Shown piece after piece: positions 34,762-46,525 of a stretch of DNA of 64,000 bases. Below the pieces are notes generated by a model that was given only the letters and a program-made list of their open reading frames with translations, had not been told where the DNA came from and did not search any database. Position 1 is the first letter of the stretch. Every line of letters starts with the position of its first letter. The stretch is taken from NCBI GenBank assembly GCA_945859605.1, contig OX243814.1:40571269-40635268 (forward strand), given 5' to 3'. The stretch comes from Lumbricus rubellus (lineage: Eukaryota; Annelida; Clitellata; Crassiclitellata; Lumbricidae). Both the position numbers and the translations under genes were made by a program.

Positions 34762-35098
34762 CTCATTTTCGGATACAGACATTTTGGAGGGGTCAAAATA
34801 TTTGGTCTTACGTTGACAAACATTTTCCTTGAAAAATCTAATAAACTTTTTTGTCCCCAAAACATCTAAAACCTTGTGACAACTCCGGTTAACTATTTGA
34901 AATCTGATTACCTTTTTTAGTCTTTGTTTCTAAAACTTCTAAAAATCTGTGACAACTTCGGTTATTTTAATCTGATGACCTATTTTAGTAGTCATTTTAC
35001 ATTGTTTGAAAGCTTCTTGAAACTTGATGGGGCACGAGCTATGCAAATCTGTAAATTGGGTGGGCATGGCCGGATTGGCCATCCCCTGGATCCCTCTG
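34762..35098. mobile_element. hAT-like MITE, GGCGGATCC family, copy c
   Basis: It starts near TTTTCGGATACAGAC, has CTGATTACCTTTTTTAGTC repeats inside, and ends GGCCATCCCCTGGATCC. It is more degraded than copies a and b; target duplication unclear. Confidence 0.6.
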
Positions 35099-35855
35099 TC
35101 CAGACTAAGTTTTAATCTTGCAATAGATAACTGAGATATAATTGACTTTCCCAATAGCCAGTGTTCTGGGTGGATCTCAAATTAGATGAGGCTATCAGTA
35201 AGCTAATAACGACTTTAACATGGCATAAAGACACATTAGCTGTAAAATGAAATGTTCAAAATGAACCGACCTCTAAATGTTACAAAATCGGCCTGAAATT
35301 TAACAGGGAGACTACCACAGAGGATACAAAATTTAATGAGCCTTGTGGAGAAAGTATCGTGATAATTTAATATTTTGGCTATGGTTTGTGGACCACACTA
35401 TTCACAAGTAAAAAAATATTCTGAATATCTCTTGGATTGTATTCGTCCTTAAGCACAAGGCTGCAAACCCAGGTTGGCTGACATCAGCTCAGTTAGTTGG
35501 ATTTGAGTTGATCCTTCTCAATGTACACATTGTACAGTGCACATGCAGAATTGTATTAACTATAAAAGGTCAATCCTCTCTGACAAAATCCACTAGAAAG
35601 CCCTGTGTGAATAAGTATAGCCTATATATTATATCTTTAGCAGACATAGTTATGCACCGGAAGAGAATGTAACGTGACACATGGGAGTAATAATGATGTA
35701 TTGTACAGTAATAATATAACTAATATGCAGTAATTTCGTATATTAGTGTTATTAAATGTATTAATAAGTGTAAAGCATCCTGGTTATAATTACCTTTTAA
35801 TGAGGAGGTCGGAATGTGGAATTTTGTGGTTGTGAAGATGACGAAGTAAGTGTAT
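35099..35855. other. Gene-free intron sequence
   Basis: No exon-like ORF with splice context and no recognised repeat. Confidence 0.35.
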
Positions 35856-35863
35856 CGCATACG

Positions 35864-36650
35864 TAGGGTTACCACAAGTGCTCAGATGAAAAAGAGAACA
35901 CACAAATGTTCATCCTGTTACCATCTCGTAGCGCGCTCCTAGCTTCATAGTGCTACACCAATGTTAAGTGTTGTAAAAAAAACCCATTAAACTACACAAA
36001 ATATTGGTCTTATTGTACATGATTTCAATTTAAACATTATTGAGTGAGCGTTCAGTACTTCAGTTCAGTACACATTATATTACTGTCAGTCTGTCGCTGA
36101 CTGTACACAGAAAAAACAGTGAATTTCTTATTTATGTACTTACTTACTTACCATAGACTGCGCTTGGGGCTCAGCCCAAAAACTGATGGCCTTCAACAAG
36201 TTAGGCTGGCTTCTGACAAAAACCTGTGCATTGTGCTTTCAGTGCGTCTGCAAAGAAACACTTAGGCTACGTTTCGGCATTTTGTTTTGTCAATTTTTTC
36301 GTGAATTTGAAAAAAATCAATTATTTTACTTACCCTTATCATTATGTACAGTGTAGTGTACCTAGCGTTATATTTATGCGTTTGAAAAAACCGCTTCAGA
36401 AACCGGAAGTCCAATGGTAATCATACCATTGACATAAATATTGCTGGAACGCGCTTTTAGTTCACGGAACGGAATAGTATATAACACGGAAAAGACTTAC
36501 TTTTCCGAAAATTAGGTAAGATCGATCAATCAGAGGACAGGCGGGGAAAACCCGGACATAAGCCATATTTCTCGAAAGCAGCCCGGACGCCCCGGACAGA
36601 GGCCAAAAAAGAGGACATGTCCGGGGAAACCCGGACGCATGGTAACCCTA
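35864..36650. mobile_element. 787-bp hAT-like MITE with exact target duplication
   Basis: The ends TAGGGTTACCA and TGGTAACCCTA are inverted repeats, and exact 8-bp duplications CGCATACG lie at 35856-35863 and 36651-36658. The right part has GTCCGGGGAAACCCGGAC words. No transposase. The perfect duplication suggests a recent insertion. Confidence 0.85.
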
Positions 36651-36658
36651 CGCATACG

Positions 36659-37519
36659 TGTAACGAACTGGAAGGAGGAAACTATTGACTCTATTGAGGA
36701 CCCCGCCCAGGGTCGGCCAACATATTATAAATCACGGTCAGTTTTGACACTCATCTCTTTGAATTTATTGGACACTGGAGTGGCAGGACAGAAACCTAGG
36801 TTTTTAGGTTATTAATTAAAATCGTTCTTGCTGGCTCAACTTGACGATGACCACAAACAGGAAGAGAGTGACCATTACGCCCGATATAGGTCACTGTGTC
36901 ATTAGGAAAGGAGTGACCATTACGCCCGATATAGGTCACTATGTCATTAATTATAGATGATTACCAGCAGGCCCATGAGTTGCCATAATACACATTGCAA
37001 ATAATTATAGACTGATTCTGCAGCATATGTCTCTATCATTAACAGAATGAGAGATTCCGATTCTTTCAGTTTGTATAACTAATAGGATCTTGAGATCTGT
37101 AACCTGGTCAGTCTAGGCAATTGGTTTAATAATTCCACAGCACTTGGTACAATGCACTCGATGACACAGTACCTGCAATATCAACGGTTTGCTTCCTTAT
37201 GCTATAATGTAGAATATTATTCATTTGACTTGGTGATAGAGTAGAGTAAATGTAGCGCCATTGTAATTGCAAAACTGTCTGCTCAGTTGGTAGTTAAGTT
37301 TAATTAAGATTACGGCATAACTTGTAAATGTAAAGCGCAGTGCGTCTTGCAGGCGTTTCAATAAAGAAAAGATTATTATTATTATTATAAAATGCGCTGC
37401 AAATCGAGCAAATAATTCAGCACATAATGAGTCTCATTGTCGCAAAATTTTGCATCAAAAACGGCTTCAAAGATCAGATGCACTGCTTCTGAAAATGTTG
37501 ATGCATTTGTTTATCTTAG
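36659..37519. other. Intron before exon A4
   Basis: A direct duplication of GAGTGACCATTACGCCCGATATAGGTCACT occurs at about 36866 and 36908. An ATT-repeat run lies at 37373-37388. No exon. Confidence 0.5.
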
Positions 37520-37816
37520 GGCATAGTCGTAAAACACTTTCCATTCCGATGAATTGGGCTGGAGTGAAAGGAGAGCAAGTTCGGTTGAACTGCTCAAAGC
37601 AAAAGGACCATACTGGATTTTGGTTTCGCAATGTACCTCAGTCTGCCGACGAGATCCTAATATATCACAGGAAGATTGTTACAACTGGCTTGTTTTCAGT
37701 CAATAACTCTCTTCCCGGACGTTCTGATTTGGTATTTTTTTCATTGGAAAGCACTTCTGGGAGGTTTGGATGTGATTCAGTCGAATCTACTCATACTGCA
37801 GAGGTTGTTGTATTGG
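37520..37816 (+). CDS. Exon A4: V-like immunoglobulin domain
   Basis: This 99-codon exon lies between TGTTTATCTTAG and GTAAGT, phase 1-1. Ig landmarks: G-E-Q-V-R-L-N-C (B strand), F-W-F-R-N-V (C strand Trp), I-L-I-Y-H-R (C'), G-R-S-D-L-V-F-F (D/E strands), and S-G-R-F-G-C-D-S (F strand Cys), ending T-A-E-V-V-V-L. It is the same length as A5 with the same Cys spacing. The intron after it shares GTTTCACAGTGTTTCACA with the intron after A5. It is followed 451 bp later by exon B1, giving an A-B two-domain unit like V-C pairs in Ig receptors. Confidence 0.85.
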
Positions 37817-38267
37817 GTAAGTACTGTATCTACGTGTGCACTTCTTTGTTGTATAGCTATTCAGGAAGGTAAAGGTAATTTCGATTGCCACAGATATAAA
37901 CTCATGAGGCTTGCACATCGTTTACAAGTTACAACCAAGAATTTGATCAAACGTTTCACAGTGTTTCACATGAATCACAAGTAAGCATGACTATTATTGA
38001 CATTCAGATTTTTTATTTGTTAAATATTTCGGGTCTAAGGCACTTACCGTACACTGCTTCCTAAACTGTGTTGTTTCAATATAATTGTTCTCAATATTTA
38101 TTTTGTTGCCCCGAGGTATTTAGGATCCCTCAGGGACTTCATTACTAACTATTGTTTAAAAACTAGTCCGGAATTGTCAGGGCTCGTCTTCAGGGTTTGA
38201 AGAAAAAGTTCCTTTAAAAGCGACCAAGTTATAGCAATTTATTATTATTATTATTTCTCGTTTCCAG

Positions 38268-38588
38268 ATCCGCAACCTACTTGTTCAAAGCAAACAAAGA
38301 ATGGTGTCGTGAATGTGAGCTGCAGTATTGGCTTCAGTGGAAACTGGCCTCCTGTGTTAGAGTGGACCGACTCAACTGGAAAACTAAAGACAATTGAAGC
38401 ACCGACGATTTTGAGCCATAGAGTGACTAGTTCTCTGAATGTGCCACAAAATAAAGATGTCCTCCATGATCTTCATTCTTTTGCATGCTCAGTGAGCTTC
38501 AAGGAAGACGACAAGCCATCGAAATCAACAGCATTGAACACTCCTGAAATATTTCTTAAGTCCTGCAAGATTATTATAGAAGAATCAG
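38268..38588 (+). CDS. Exon B1: C-set-like immunoglobulin domain
   Basis: This 107-codon exon lies between TTCTCGTTTCCAG and GTTAGT, phase 1-1. It begins D-P-Q-P-T-C; the B strand V-N-V-S-C-S-I-G-F, C strand P-V-L-E-W, E strand V-T-S-S-L-N-V and F strand S-F-A-C-S-V form an Ig fold. Two extra cysteines (T-C near the start and K-S-C near the end) could pair with each other. About half the residues match B2 by eye. Confidence 0.82.
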
Positions 38589-38982
38589 GTTAGTTTTTTG
38601 TTTAACGACTGCTATGAAATATTATGGTTCATTAGCTATTGCTCTTTGGGTAAATTGAAATTACCTGCACATCATCCACAAAATATGCGATTGCAAATCT
38701 TCTTCAGCATCTTAATTGTGCTAACCTTTTGGATGGTTTCGATATTAGTTTTTCCTGCTAAGATACTTTATTAGCATTCTCTTTTATTGAGTTTTGGTGT
38801 GGTTCAAATCTCCACTCTGTATACAATTTCTTTTATTCTTTTATATAAGTTTCTTTCCCGTTTCCTACCTTGGCCACTTGCTCTAATGCCAAGTTCCTTC
38901 TTGCCTTTCTGTGCACCTTGTTTCCTCTCTGAGTCTCTTCACTCTCCCATCTTTCTTCTATGCATTTCATCTTTTTTTCGGT

Positions 38983-39568
38983 TCCACGACAACTGGTCTA
39001 CCGACAACTCGTCTAACGACAACTCGTCTCCGGACAATTGGTCTAACGACAACTGGCCTACAGACGAATAATATTGATGAAATAGAAGCTGGATTTATGA
39101 AAATGGGTTTTTAGCCTAAATGGAAGCTGGATTGATGATTTTAATTCATGTATTTCAACATGCACCCATTTCTACTTCAAATCTAAAAACACCTTCATCC
39201 AGCTTCTGTTTCTCGCCTGTTATTTTAGTCAATCCAGCTTCTATTTCAAATATAAAAATACCATCATCCAGCTTCCATTACTTAAGCGATTTTCTTATCA
39301 ATCCAGCTTCTATTTGAGATCTAGAAATACCTTCATACAGCTTTTATTTATCATGCGTTATTTTCGTCAATCCAGCTTCTAGTTCACCTGTAAAAGAACC
39401 ATCATCCAGATTCCATTTCTCTCACGTTTTTTCATCAATCCAACATTCACTTCACCTCTAAAAACTGTCATCCAGCTTCCATTTCTCAAGCGCTGGATCA
39501 GTTGTCAGTAGACCAGTTGTCGTTAGACGAATTGTCCGGAGACCACTTGTCGGTAGACGAGTTGTCAC
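38983..39568 (+). mobile_element. Foldback-type repeat element, copy 2 (complete)
   Basis: The left end (38983-39066) iterates CGACAACT(G/C)GTCTA and the right end (39505-39568) the complement. The interior has about five ~70-bp dimers of two GAAGCTGGAT phrases in reverse sense. It is an inverted copy of 1-535 and the most complete copy here. Confidence 0.85.
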
Positions 39569-40103
39569 CCTTTTTTTCACTGCCCCTCAATCTTCCTAAT
39601 TCCGTGTCTCTCTTCCCGTTCTATATGCATGCTTGCCCTTTTGCTCCACCTTTTTAACGTATTTTATTTCCACTTCCTCTCTCTTCTCAATTCATTCCTC
39701 TCGTCCCACTCTCTTTCTGTTCCATTATTCCTTCCTTCCTCTCCCTGCCCCCCTTTTCTAGTTATGCATCACTAGATGACACTCTTCCTATAAGTGACGA
39801 AAATGACTTGGTTTATGGTTTATAAAAAAAATATTTAATCTGCGCAGTGTCGCGTTTTAATCTGCACAAATCTGATAGAAAATTGAATGTAGGCTACTGA
39901 GTTAGTGCCACATGAAATTATTTGGTGTTCAATCTCTAATTATCGTTGGAGAGGCAAAGAGTTTTAGAAATCACCTTTTAGTTTGTGATTTTCTCAGTTC
40001 CGTTTTTTTATTCAGACCTACGCTTAAAACTTGTCTAGCCTTTTTGAGCTTGTACACCATCCGCAGTTTTGGTTCTATATTCTCTTACTTATTATATTAT
40101 AAC
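39569..40103. other. Pyrimidine-rich intron sequence
   Basis: T/C-rich runs at 39580-39760; an 84-codon ORF at 39912-40166 has no recognised domain. No exon is supported. Confidence 0.35.
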
Positions 40104-40652
40104 ACTAGCTGTACCGGCCACGCGTTGCTGTGGTTGAAAAGCGTCCAACCATCCCTCCCTACCTAAACTCCCTCTCCCGCCCCTAGTCCCATTCCCTCCC
40201 TCTGCTTCCCTGCATTCCTGCCTTCTTCATCCCTCCCCACCGGTCCCTCCCCTCCCTCTTCATCCCGCTCCCTCTTCCTTCTTTCCTCCCTCACATCGTT
40301 CTTACCACACAGCGATAAAGTTGGTCATTCGCGACTTTTGGGCGACTTTACAACGTGATTTGGCGTTTCCGAAATCTCGCGACTTTTGGGCGCCTTTACA
40401 ACGTGATTTCGGGACAAAACGTTTCGGAAATCTGGCAACCCTGCGGTTTTATTGAATTTGCAAATGGCGGTCGAACGGATTGCGAAGTTCACTTTTTGTG
40501 GAAAAGATTGCGTTTTTTCGGGAAAAAGCATCTTAAAACACGGTCGTATTGGAATAGAAGGTTTTGGTAAATTTTAAAAACAATAGGTGCGTAACTTTGC
40601 GAGAAAAATTATTACAAACTATTGGAAAGTTTAATTTTTATTTATATAGATT
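40104..40652. mobile_element. Dispersed repeat, ACTAGCTGTACC family, second copy
   Basis: Uninterrupted relative of 25299-26184: starts ACTAGCTGTACCGGCCACG, has CCCTCC-rich sequence, GAATTTGCAAATGGCGGTCG and AAAAGATTGCGTTTTTTC blocks, and ends TTATTTATATAGATTA. Class unknown. Confidence 0.75.
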
Positions 40653-40973
40653 ATGACTTCACTAATGGATTCTGACTTTCACTTTATTGTAAATTTTGGA
40701 TTTCTGTTAGGTTACAAAACAACACTATTTCAGGCGCGTAATCGAAGTCATTAGATGACAGTTCCTGAGAGCTTAAAATTGGTTAAATGTAGGTCTACCG
40801 TTCTCATAATTTTTGTACTGCCTTTATGCCCTTTAATAATAATTATTATAGTCTGGTGGTTCTGGTCATTCTTCTGAACCTAAGATACATCAAGCCCACG
40901 CTCTCAGAGATCTTGTCTTGCGCTTACTGAACTCCCGAAACTTTCATCTCTTGTTCAAACACTAACGAAACTA

Positions 40974-42179
40974 CACCGTGAGTCCAAAAAAACTAAGCCA
41001 AATTGTTTTTCATATATCTCTAATGCCCGATAACATATCACGCCAAAATTTTCCAAATATTTAGAGACGTGGACCAAGAATATGATTCCAAAATTTCAAA
41101 ACATAAACTTGAACGGACGAAAAGATATGAATCTTTCAACTTCATATGCCGAAATTGCGGTTTACAAGCAATTTTCTGCCAGATTCAATAAAAAGTAAGC
41201 TAAACGGTTTTTCTTATATCTCCAATGCCTGATAATTAATCTTACCATAATTTTCCAGATTTTTAGAGGATTGAATCAGGAATGGGATTCCAAAATATCA
41301 TGTCTTAAATGTGAACGGATAGAAAGATAAAAATATTTAAACTTCAGCTCCAGAAATTTCTGTTTTCAGGAAGTCTGCTATGGTGCTAGTTGCGGTTTTG
41401 ATGCTTGATAGTTCCCAATTTTGGTCTTCAGGGATCCTGGAGTAAAATTAACGGAGTATATTATCGCAATGTTCTGCTGTCACAACATCTTCCACCTGTT
41501 ATCAGAAATCCATAGCCCCAGAAGGCGGTTTTCTTTTTCAACAGAACAGCGCCAGCCCACAGAGCCAGGGAAACCATCGAAATGCTGACAAGAGAGACGC
41601 CAGACTTCATTTTCCCCACATTATGGCCTCCGAACAGCCCATATTTGAATCCTGTCGACCATAAAGTGTGGAGCGTGATGCAAGACCGAGTCTACCAGAC
41701 AACAATCCATGATATAAACGATCTGAAGCAACCAACGCTTGTTGGAAGTGTTGGAAGACCTGGACCAGAGGATAATTGTTGCGTAATGCATGGCGCTAGC
41801 GCTTCCAGGCTTGGGTGCAAGCAGGAGGAGGACATTTTGAGCATCTTAATTACAAATAACAAAACCATACTGTTGGAATCATATTGTTAGTTCAATTCTC
41901 TACATATCTGGAAAATTTTAGATTGATTACTCATCAGGCACTAGAGATATAAGGAAACATTTTATTGAATGCAACAGAAAATTGCTTGTGAACTGAAAAT
42001 TCGGTATATGAAGTTTAAATATTCATATCTTTTTATCCGTTCAACTTTACCTCAGGAAATTTTGGAGTCATATTCTTGGTCCACTTCTCTAAATATTTGG
42101 AAAAGTTTAGCGTGATATGTTATCAGGCATTAGAGATATATGAAAAACAATTTGGCTTAGTTTTTTTTGACTCACGGTG
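40974..42179 (+). mobile_element. Tc1/mariner-type element with long inverted repeats
   Basis: The element begins CACCGTGAG, ends CTCACGGTG and is bounded by TA dinucleotides (40972-40973, 42180-42181), the Tc1/mariner target. About 200 bp at each end are inverted repeats, and further inward blocks also invert. Total 1206 bp. It contains a transposase remnant (next entry). Confidence 0.85.
41540..41870 (+). pseudogene. Mariner-type transposase catalytic-core remnant
   Basis: About 100 codons, with a one-base shift near 41560, encode F-Q-Q-N-S-A, then P-A-H-R-A-R-E-T-I-E-M-L, L-W-P-P-N-S-P-Y-L-N-P-V-D and V-W-S-V-M-Q-D-R-V-Y-Q. In the family the first box normally has Asp at the N of QQNS and the second has Asp at the Y of SPYL. 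Both are changed, so the core is dead. The N-terminal DNA-binding part is absent. Confidence 0.85.
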
Positions 42180-42181
42180 TA

Positions 42182-43090
42182 TAATTATTAGTCCCTGTAA
42201 AACTCCTCCATAGATGTTTCGCATGTCCAGTCTCAAGCAATAATTATTATAATAATCATTATATTCGATAATCATAATCGTCGACACTCTGGTAGTCTAA
42301 TTCCATGGCCAGGTTCCCAGCTTGTCTGTCGCCACGGACTGTTTTAAGAAACTCATCTTCTCCACTGAAGAGATGGTTTCTTTGGAATGACCACGCTGAC
42401 TGAACTCTACTTTTCATTGTTTCTTATGTTCATGTATAGGCCTAGAAGTTGCTGGTATTGTTGCCACTGCCTAACCTTGAATGTGGCGCCACCGTATTTA
42501 TTAAAGTTTTAAACAATCGAATTTCAATCATGTACTTGACTATGTAACGCCTGTGGAACACTGCACTTGTATCTTGATGAAGATCAGCAATTCTAGACTG
42601 ACAATCAGAGCAGTTATTGAGACGCTATATACACACAGATGTTCGAAATACTATTTTGAGGCATACAAATTAGCCTTTGTTGTTCTATTTTGCTACTGAA
42701 GTATTCGCTGTTCCGAATAACTAAGATGGCCGCTCAAGGAGCGATCCGAAGAAAAGTGTAAATTATAAGAGTTCGTTAAATTGCCTTACATTAATGCAGA
42801 CGGCTATATGCGTGACCATATCCATGAATGGCGACACTGATAATTATTAGGCAGGTAGGCCCTATACGTGAGATTATGTTGACACGTCTTATGCATTTGA
42901 TTATGACGTACATGTAGGCTATCTAACAAAATAGTATATATTGATCAGAATTAGCTGGACGTTGTTAAATCTGGCGATTACTCGGTATAGGCTATAGACC
43001 TGGCCAAAATTCTGCACAGTGAACACTGTCAAAGAGACTTCTCTAGGGCAACCGGTGTGATGCTGTCACGTTTTTGTTATTTCGTTGCAG
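42182..43090. other. Gene-free intron sequence before exon F1
   Basis: No recognised element or exon. Confidence 0.35.
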
Positions 43091-43141
43091 ACTATAAAAA
43101 TACTGATGAAATGATCATCTTTGGAAACATAGAATCTGCTG
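43091..43141 (+). CDS. Exon F1: short linker exon
   Basis: A 17-codon exon between TTATTTCGTTGCAG and GTAGGAAAG, phase 1-1, encoding D-Y-K-N-T-D-E-M-I-I-F-G-N-I-E-S-A. F2 has the same donor GTAGGAAAG. It ends module 1. Its small size makes the call dependent on splice signals and phase. Confidence 0.5.
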
Positions 43142-43320
43142 GTAGGAAAGATATTTTTCACATTTCTTGAGTTAGGTTTCCTGCAACGATCAAATTATAT
43201 TATTTGATTCCACATCATAGATAATCCTGCATGTAGCTAAAGCGGAAATAGTTGCCATCATGTGTGGAGATTGGGCCGTGAAAGCAATGCTATTTTTGTA
43301 AATTATGCGACTGATTTTAG

Positions 43321-43794
43321 GGTTCCCGGACAATTCGGACCTAGACAATTCAGACCGGACAATTCGGACCCGGACAATTCGGACCGAACAATTCTTAGCA
43401 TCAAAATTCGTGATGGGACTTCCACTTTAGGTCAGATTTTCCTAGCCTACCTATCTCCATCACCCAAAATGTATACTGTCCAAACTAATATTAATCTGAC
43501 ACCCGACTATGTATCGGGCATAAAAACCATCGGCCTATATAGGTATGAAACTTACATTGATCTAAATGAGATGCCTATAAGTTAATAATTTACTGCATTT
43601 AACTACTAACTTCAGTTTCTAATTTCTGTTAGTGGATCAATTTTAGAAGATCAGACAATATTTGCTTGGTGCCATATAATTATATTTCATACCATTGATA
43701 AACAAAAGTTTCATAGCCGTTACAAGAGCAATATTTTTACATGCACTCCGAATTGTCCGGATCCGAATTGTCCGGTCAGAATTGTCCGGACACC
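43321..43794. mobile_element. Foldback-type element with GGACAATTCGGACC-iterated ends
   Basis: The left end (43321-43396) repeats GACAATTCGGACC about five times; the right end (43748-43794) has three inverted copies. The termini (GGTTCCCGGACAA and its counterpart) resemble those of the GACAACTGGTC foldback family (GGTTCCACGACAA). The interior is A/T-rich with no transposase. Confidence 0.75.
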
Positions 43795-44229
43795 GATTTT
43801 AGACCGAGTAGTGGAATCAATGCGTATTAGTCAAGACGCCAAAAAGCATGGCTCGAACTCAGTCAACCATCTTTTACACAGTACATATGTGGATATCACC
43901 TTCTTCCTACTCTGTCAATCTTTATTGATATGCATAGCATTGCATAGCTTGCCACACCTATTATATAGTTACCTCGCCTGCCTGCCACACTTAGCCAGCT
44001 TGCCACTTCTGCTTCCAGGAATGCCTTGCCACGCTTTTCACAAGCAAGTCAAGCGTTGTGCTAAATTAATCTATGACAACTGACATAAGACGTCAAGTGC
44101 ATATGCATTCTAATCGTTATATCGAAATTTTTAAGCGCTATATACTTTAAAGCTGAGCAATGACTCTAACTTATTCGCGAGTGCTGCGTCAATAGATGTG
44201 GGTTGTCCAAACTGCAGATTTTTTATATT

Positions 44230-44910
44230 ATTGAGGATGTCTTAAATACTGTTTTAATACTGCAATCCGGATCTCCCGACTCCTCGAACTCCCTCAGGAG
44301 TGCCTGGCATCTCTCGTCCAGACACGGGGTTTACGTTGGTCGCACCCCTTTGGAACAGACAACTTTGCTACACTGAAGATTGCACCTCGGAACCTATCGT
44401 AGGCCTCCTGGATCGGAATGGTGCGGCTCGGAATCATAACGATGCTGTGCTCAAGTGTTTCTCAGTACTTTCCCCTGTGTGCCTTACGGAAGTTCCATCG
44501 TTGTTTCTGGGGGGCAGTGGATGATGGGGGAGCTGAAGTCCAATGTGCAGAAGAATAGGTCTGTGTTGGCTCCTAGGAAAGTCGTCCAGAGTCACCTGGG
44601 AGGCAGGCTGACGCCGCTTTGCTGCAGAACTGATCCAGCACAGGTCTGGGGAGAAATCTCTGCCCCAGCGGGCAGAGTGGAACGATCCGTGTTGCTTCGC
44701 ATCATAGGATGACCATTGACCACAGATCATTTGTCGCGGCCCATCCTGTGAGCAGCTCACCATCTTCATCAGCCGTCGCATACCCCCACTCAGGGTGATG
44801 ACTACTGAAGTCACCGACATAGATCACCGGGTGTTGCAAAGGCGGGGGAAAGTCATTTTCCCATCCTGAACTGGGAGGTGCTTTTGAATTAATTGCAGTG
44901 GACACTCACT
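44230..44910 (-). pseudogene. Jockey-like LINE endonuclease fragment
   Basis: On the minus strand the frames encode V-I-Y-V-G-D-F-S-S-H-H-P-E-W-G-Y near 44820 (the G-D-F-N-x-H-H box of LINE endonucleases) and then P-R-S-Q-H-R-P-I-L-L-H-I-G-L near 44580 (the S-x-H-x-P box). The frame breaks once. Only the end of the endonuclease and its linker remain. Confidence 0.75.
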
Positions 44911-45036
44911 AGTACTCAAAATCCATGTAGTTTTGTTCTTCTTTACTTATCCACTAATTTTTTTGTCTAAGACTAGCAAGCTAAACCTGTTACTAATAAG
45001 ATAGTCTATAATTATAGTTTCTTTTGTTGTCAACAG

Positions 45037-45366
45037 CTGTGTTTTCTGATTCCGTCAATGGGAATTTACAAACGGAGTCTCGTTATATGATCGTTTTACT
45101 GGGAGACAAAGTTAAGTTCAACTGCTCCATTAATCCATCCAGTCAATCCGAGTGGTATTTTACACCTCATGGTAGCAATGCCAGTAAATATATCAATAGC
45201 AGCAGCCAAACAGATTCAGGTGATCCAGATGCATTCGAAATAGTGAGTGAAGACTCCGGCCTTACTACACTGGTAATTGGCAATGTGCTTACAGAGCACG
45301 CTGGAAGATACGACTGCATCGACTCAATGGAAAAGTACATGCTCTCCGTGGAGGTGACCGTTGTGG
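45037..45366 (+). CDS. Exon C2: immunoglobulin domain
   Basis: A 110-codon exon between TTGTTGTCAACAG (identical to the C1 acceptor) and GTAAGG, phase 1-1. B strand V-K-F-N-C, C strand S-E-W-Y-F-T-P, E strand T-T-L-V-I-G, F strand E-H-A-G-R-Y-D-C, G strand V-E-V-T-V-V. N-A-S and N-S-S sequons. It opens module 2. Length and splice sites match C1, but the sequence has diverged through the B-C loop and middle strands. Confidence 0.88.
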
Positions 45367-45993
45367 GTAAGGCCATTTGCATGGTCATTGAAACAATTCT
45401 CTATTGACCTTGAAAAAACGACGAGGAGGGTGTTGATGACGATGCTGACGTTGATGAAAATGATTGTGTCCATGAACGGATTTTAATAGCATCGGCCTCG
45501 TTTTTTAGAATATTAGACTAATCTTGAGCAACTCTGGATTTTGTATGTTGTCTTACCTGGACTATGTGCAATTGTGTATGTATTACCATGCTTGTCCGTA
45601 TACCAAAATGCGGATAGCTATCGGTTAATTAAAGAATACTATTATCTTTCAACAGTTTCCGGTCGACAGTTAGGCTACATTATACAGTTGTGCAGTTATC
45701 TTAATTAACATCAGTCTTAACTACTAGCAGAACAGACAGCCTGCAATACAAGGCGCTAATAGCAGCATACAAAGCACGTCTATCCTACATATCTTATATG
45801 AAACTCGTTAACAAATATAGGATATACATGTTGGTGACAGTCTGTAGGCCTACCGCTAGCACCTTCATTTATCAAAAAGCAAATCGTGCATCGTAGTCAG
45901 TACCACTTGCTTATTTTCTATTCTGGTCTCTTCTCCCTCACACCTTTACTCCCTTCCTTTCTGATATGTCTATGTATAGGCCTAAGTATATAT

Positions 45994-45995
45994 AA

Positions 45996-46040
<45 letters not shown>
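45994..46040. repeat. (AT)n microsatellite
   Basis: An AT run of about 40 bp, with a shorter TATATA run at 46134-46152. The ORF over it is not a gene. Confidence 0.9.
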
Positions 46041-46044
<4 letters not shown>

Positions 46045-46379
46045 GCCTATCCTGCCATATGCCAACAAACTGGTCTTCTGGATGATAACACCTTGACTTT
46101 TAAGCATCACACATTCGTGCCGTACGTAATAGAAGATATATATATATATATTGTGCATATAATACAATTATACATATTATTTTTGGGGCGTCATTAGTGC
46201 AATCACTGGTTCCATGCCACTTTTTTCATAGTTGTCAATTTCATTTAGAGACTAAATTGCAAAAAGTTTTGTTAAATACTTAATTTTTCTCTTCTCTAAA
46301 CCGTTGTTTGTTGAAATGAAAGCAATTTTAAATTGTATTGAAAGCAATTTTTAAATTGGGCTGTGTTCCGTGTTTATAG

Positions 46380-46525
46380 ATCCAAATCCTCTTTGCGATT
46401 ACAATCGGGAATTTTCGTCAATTGACTGTGCTTTTTACTACGCTGGAAATAGCATACCCGACTTCATGTGGTTGACATCGGAAAACATTACCTTCTGCAA
46501 TGAATTTGGTACCGATATAATTTAA
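46380..46525 (+). CDS. Exon D2: truncated Ig-like exon
   Basis: It follows the acceptor GTGTTTATAG in phase 1 and starts D-P-N-P-L-C; B strand I-D-C-A-F, C strand F-M-W, then an in-frame stop at 46523-46525. G|GTACC after 46508 gives the same 129-bp option as in D1. Downstream, the remains of the second half of an Ig domain can be traced in broken frame (Q-I-Y-C-S near 46606), so the ancestral exon was probably full length. Confidence 0.5.

Noticed and set aside
45886..46197. 103-codon ORF rich in Tyr-Ile
   Set aside because: It is the translation of an AT dinucleotide microsatellite.
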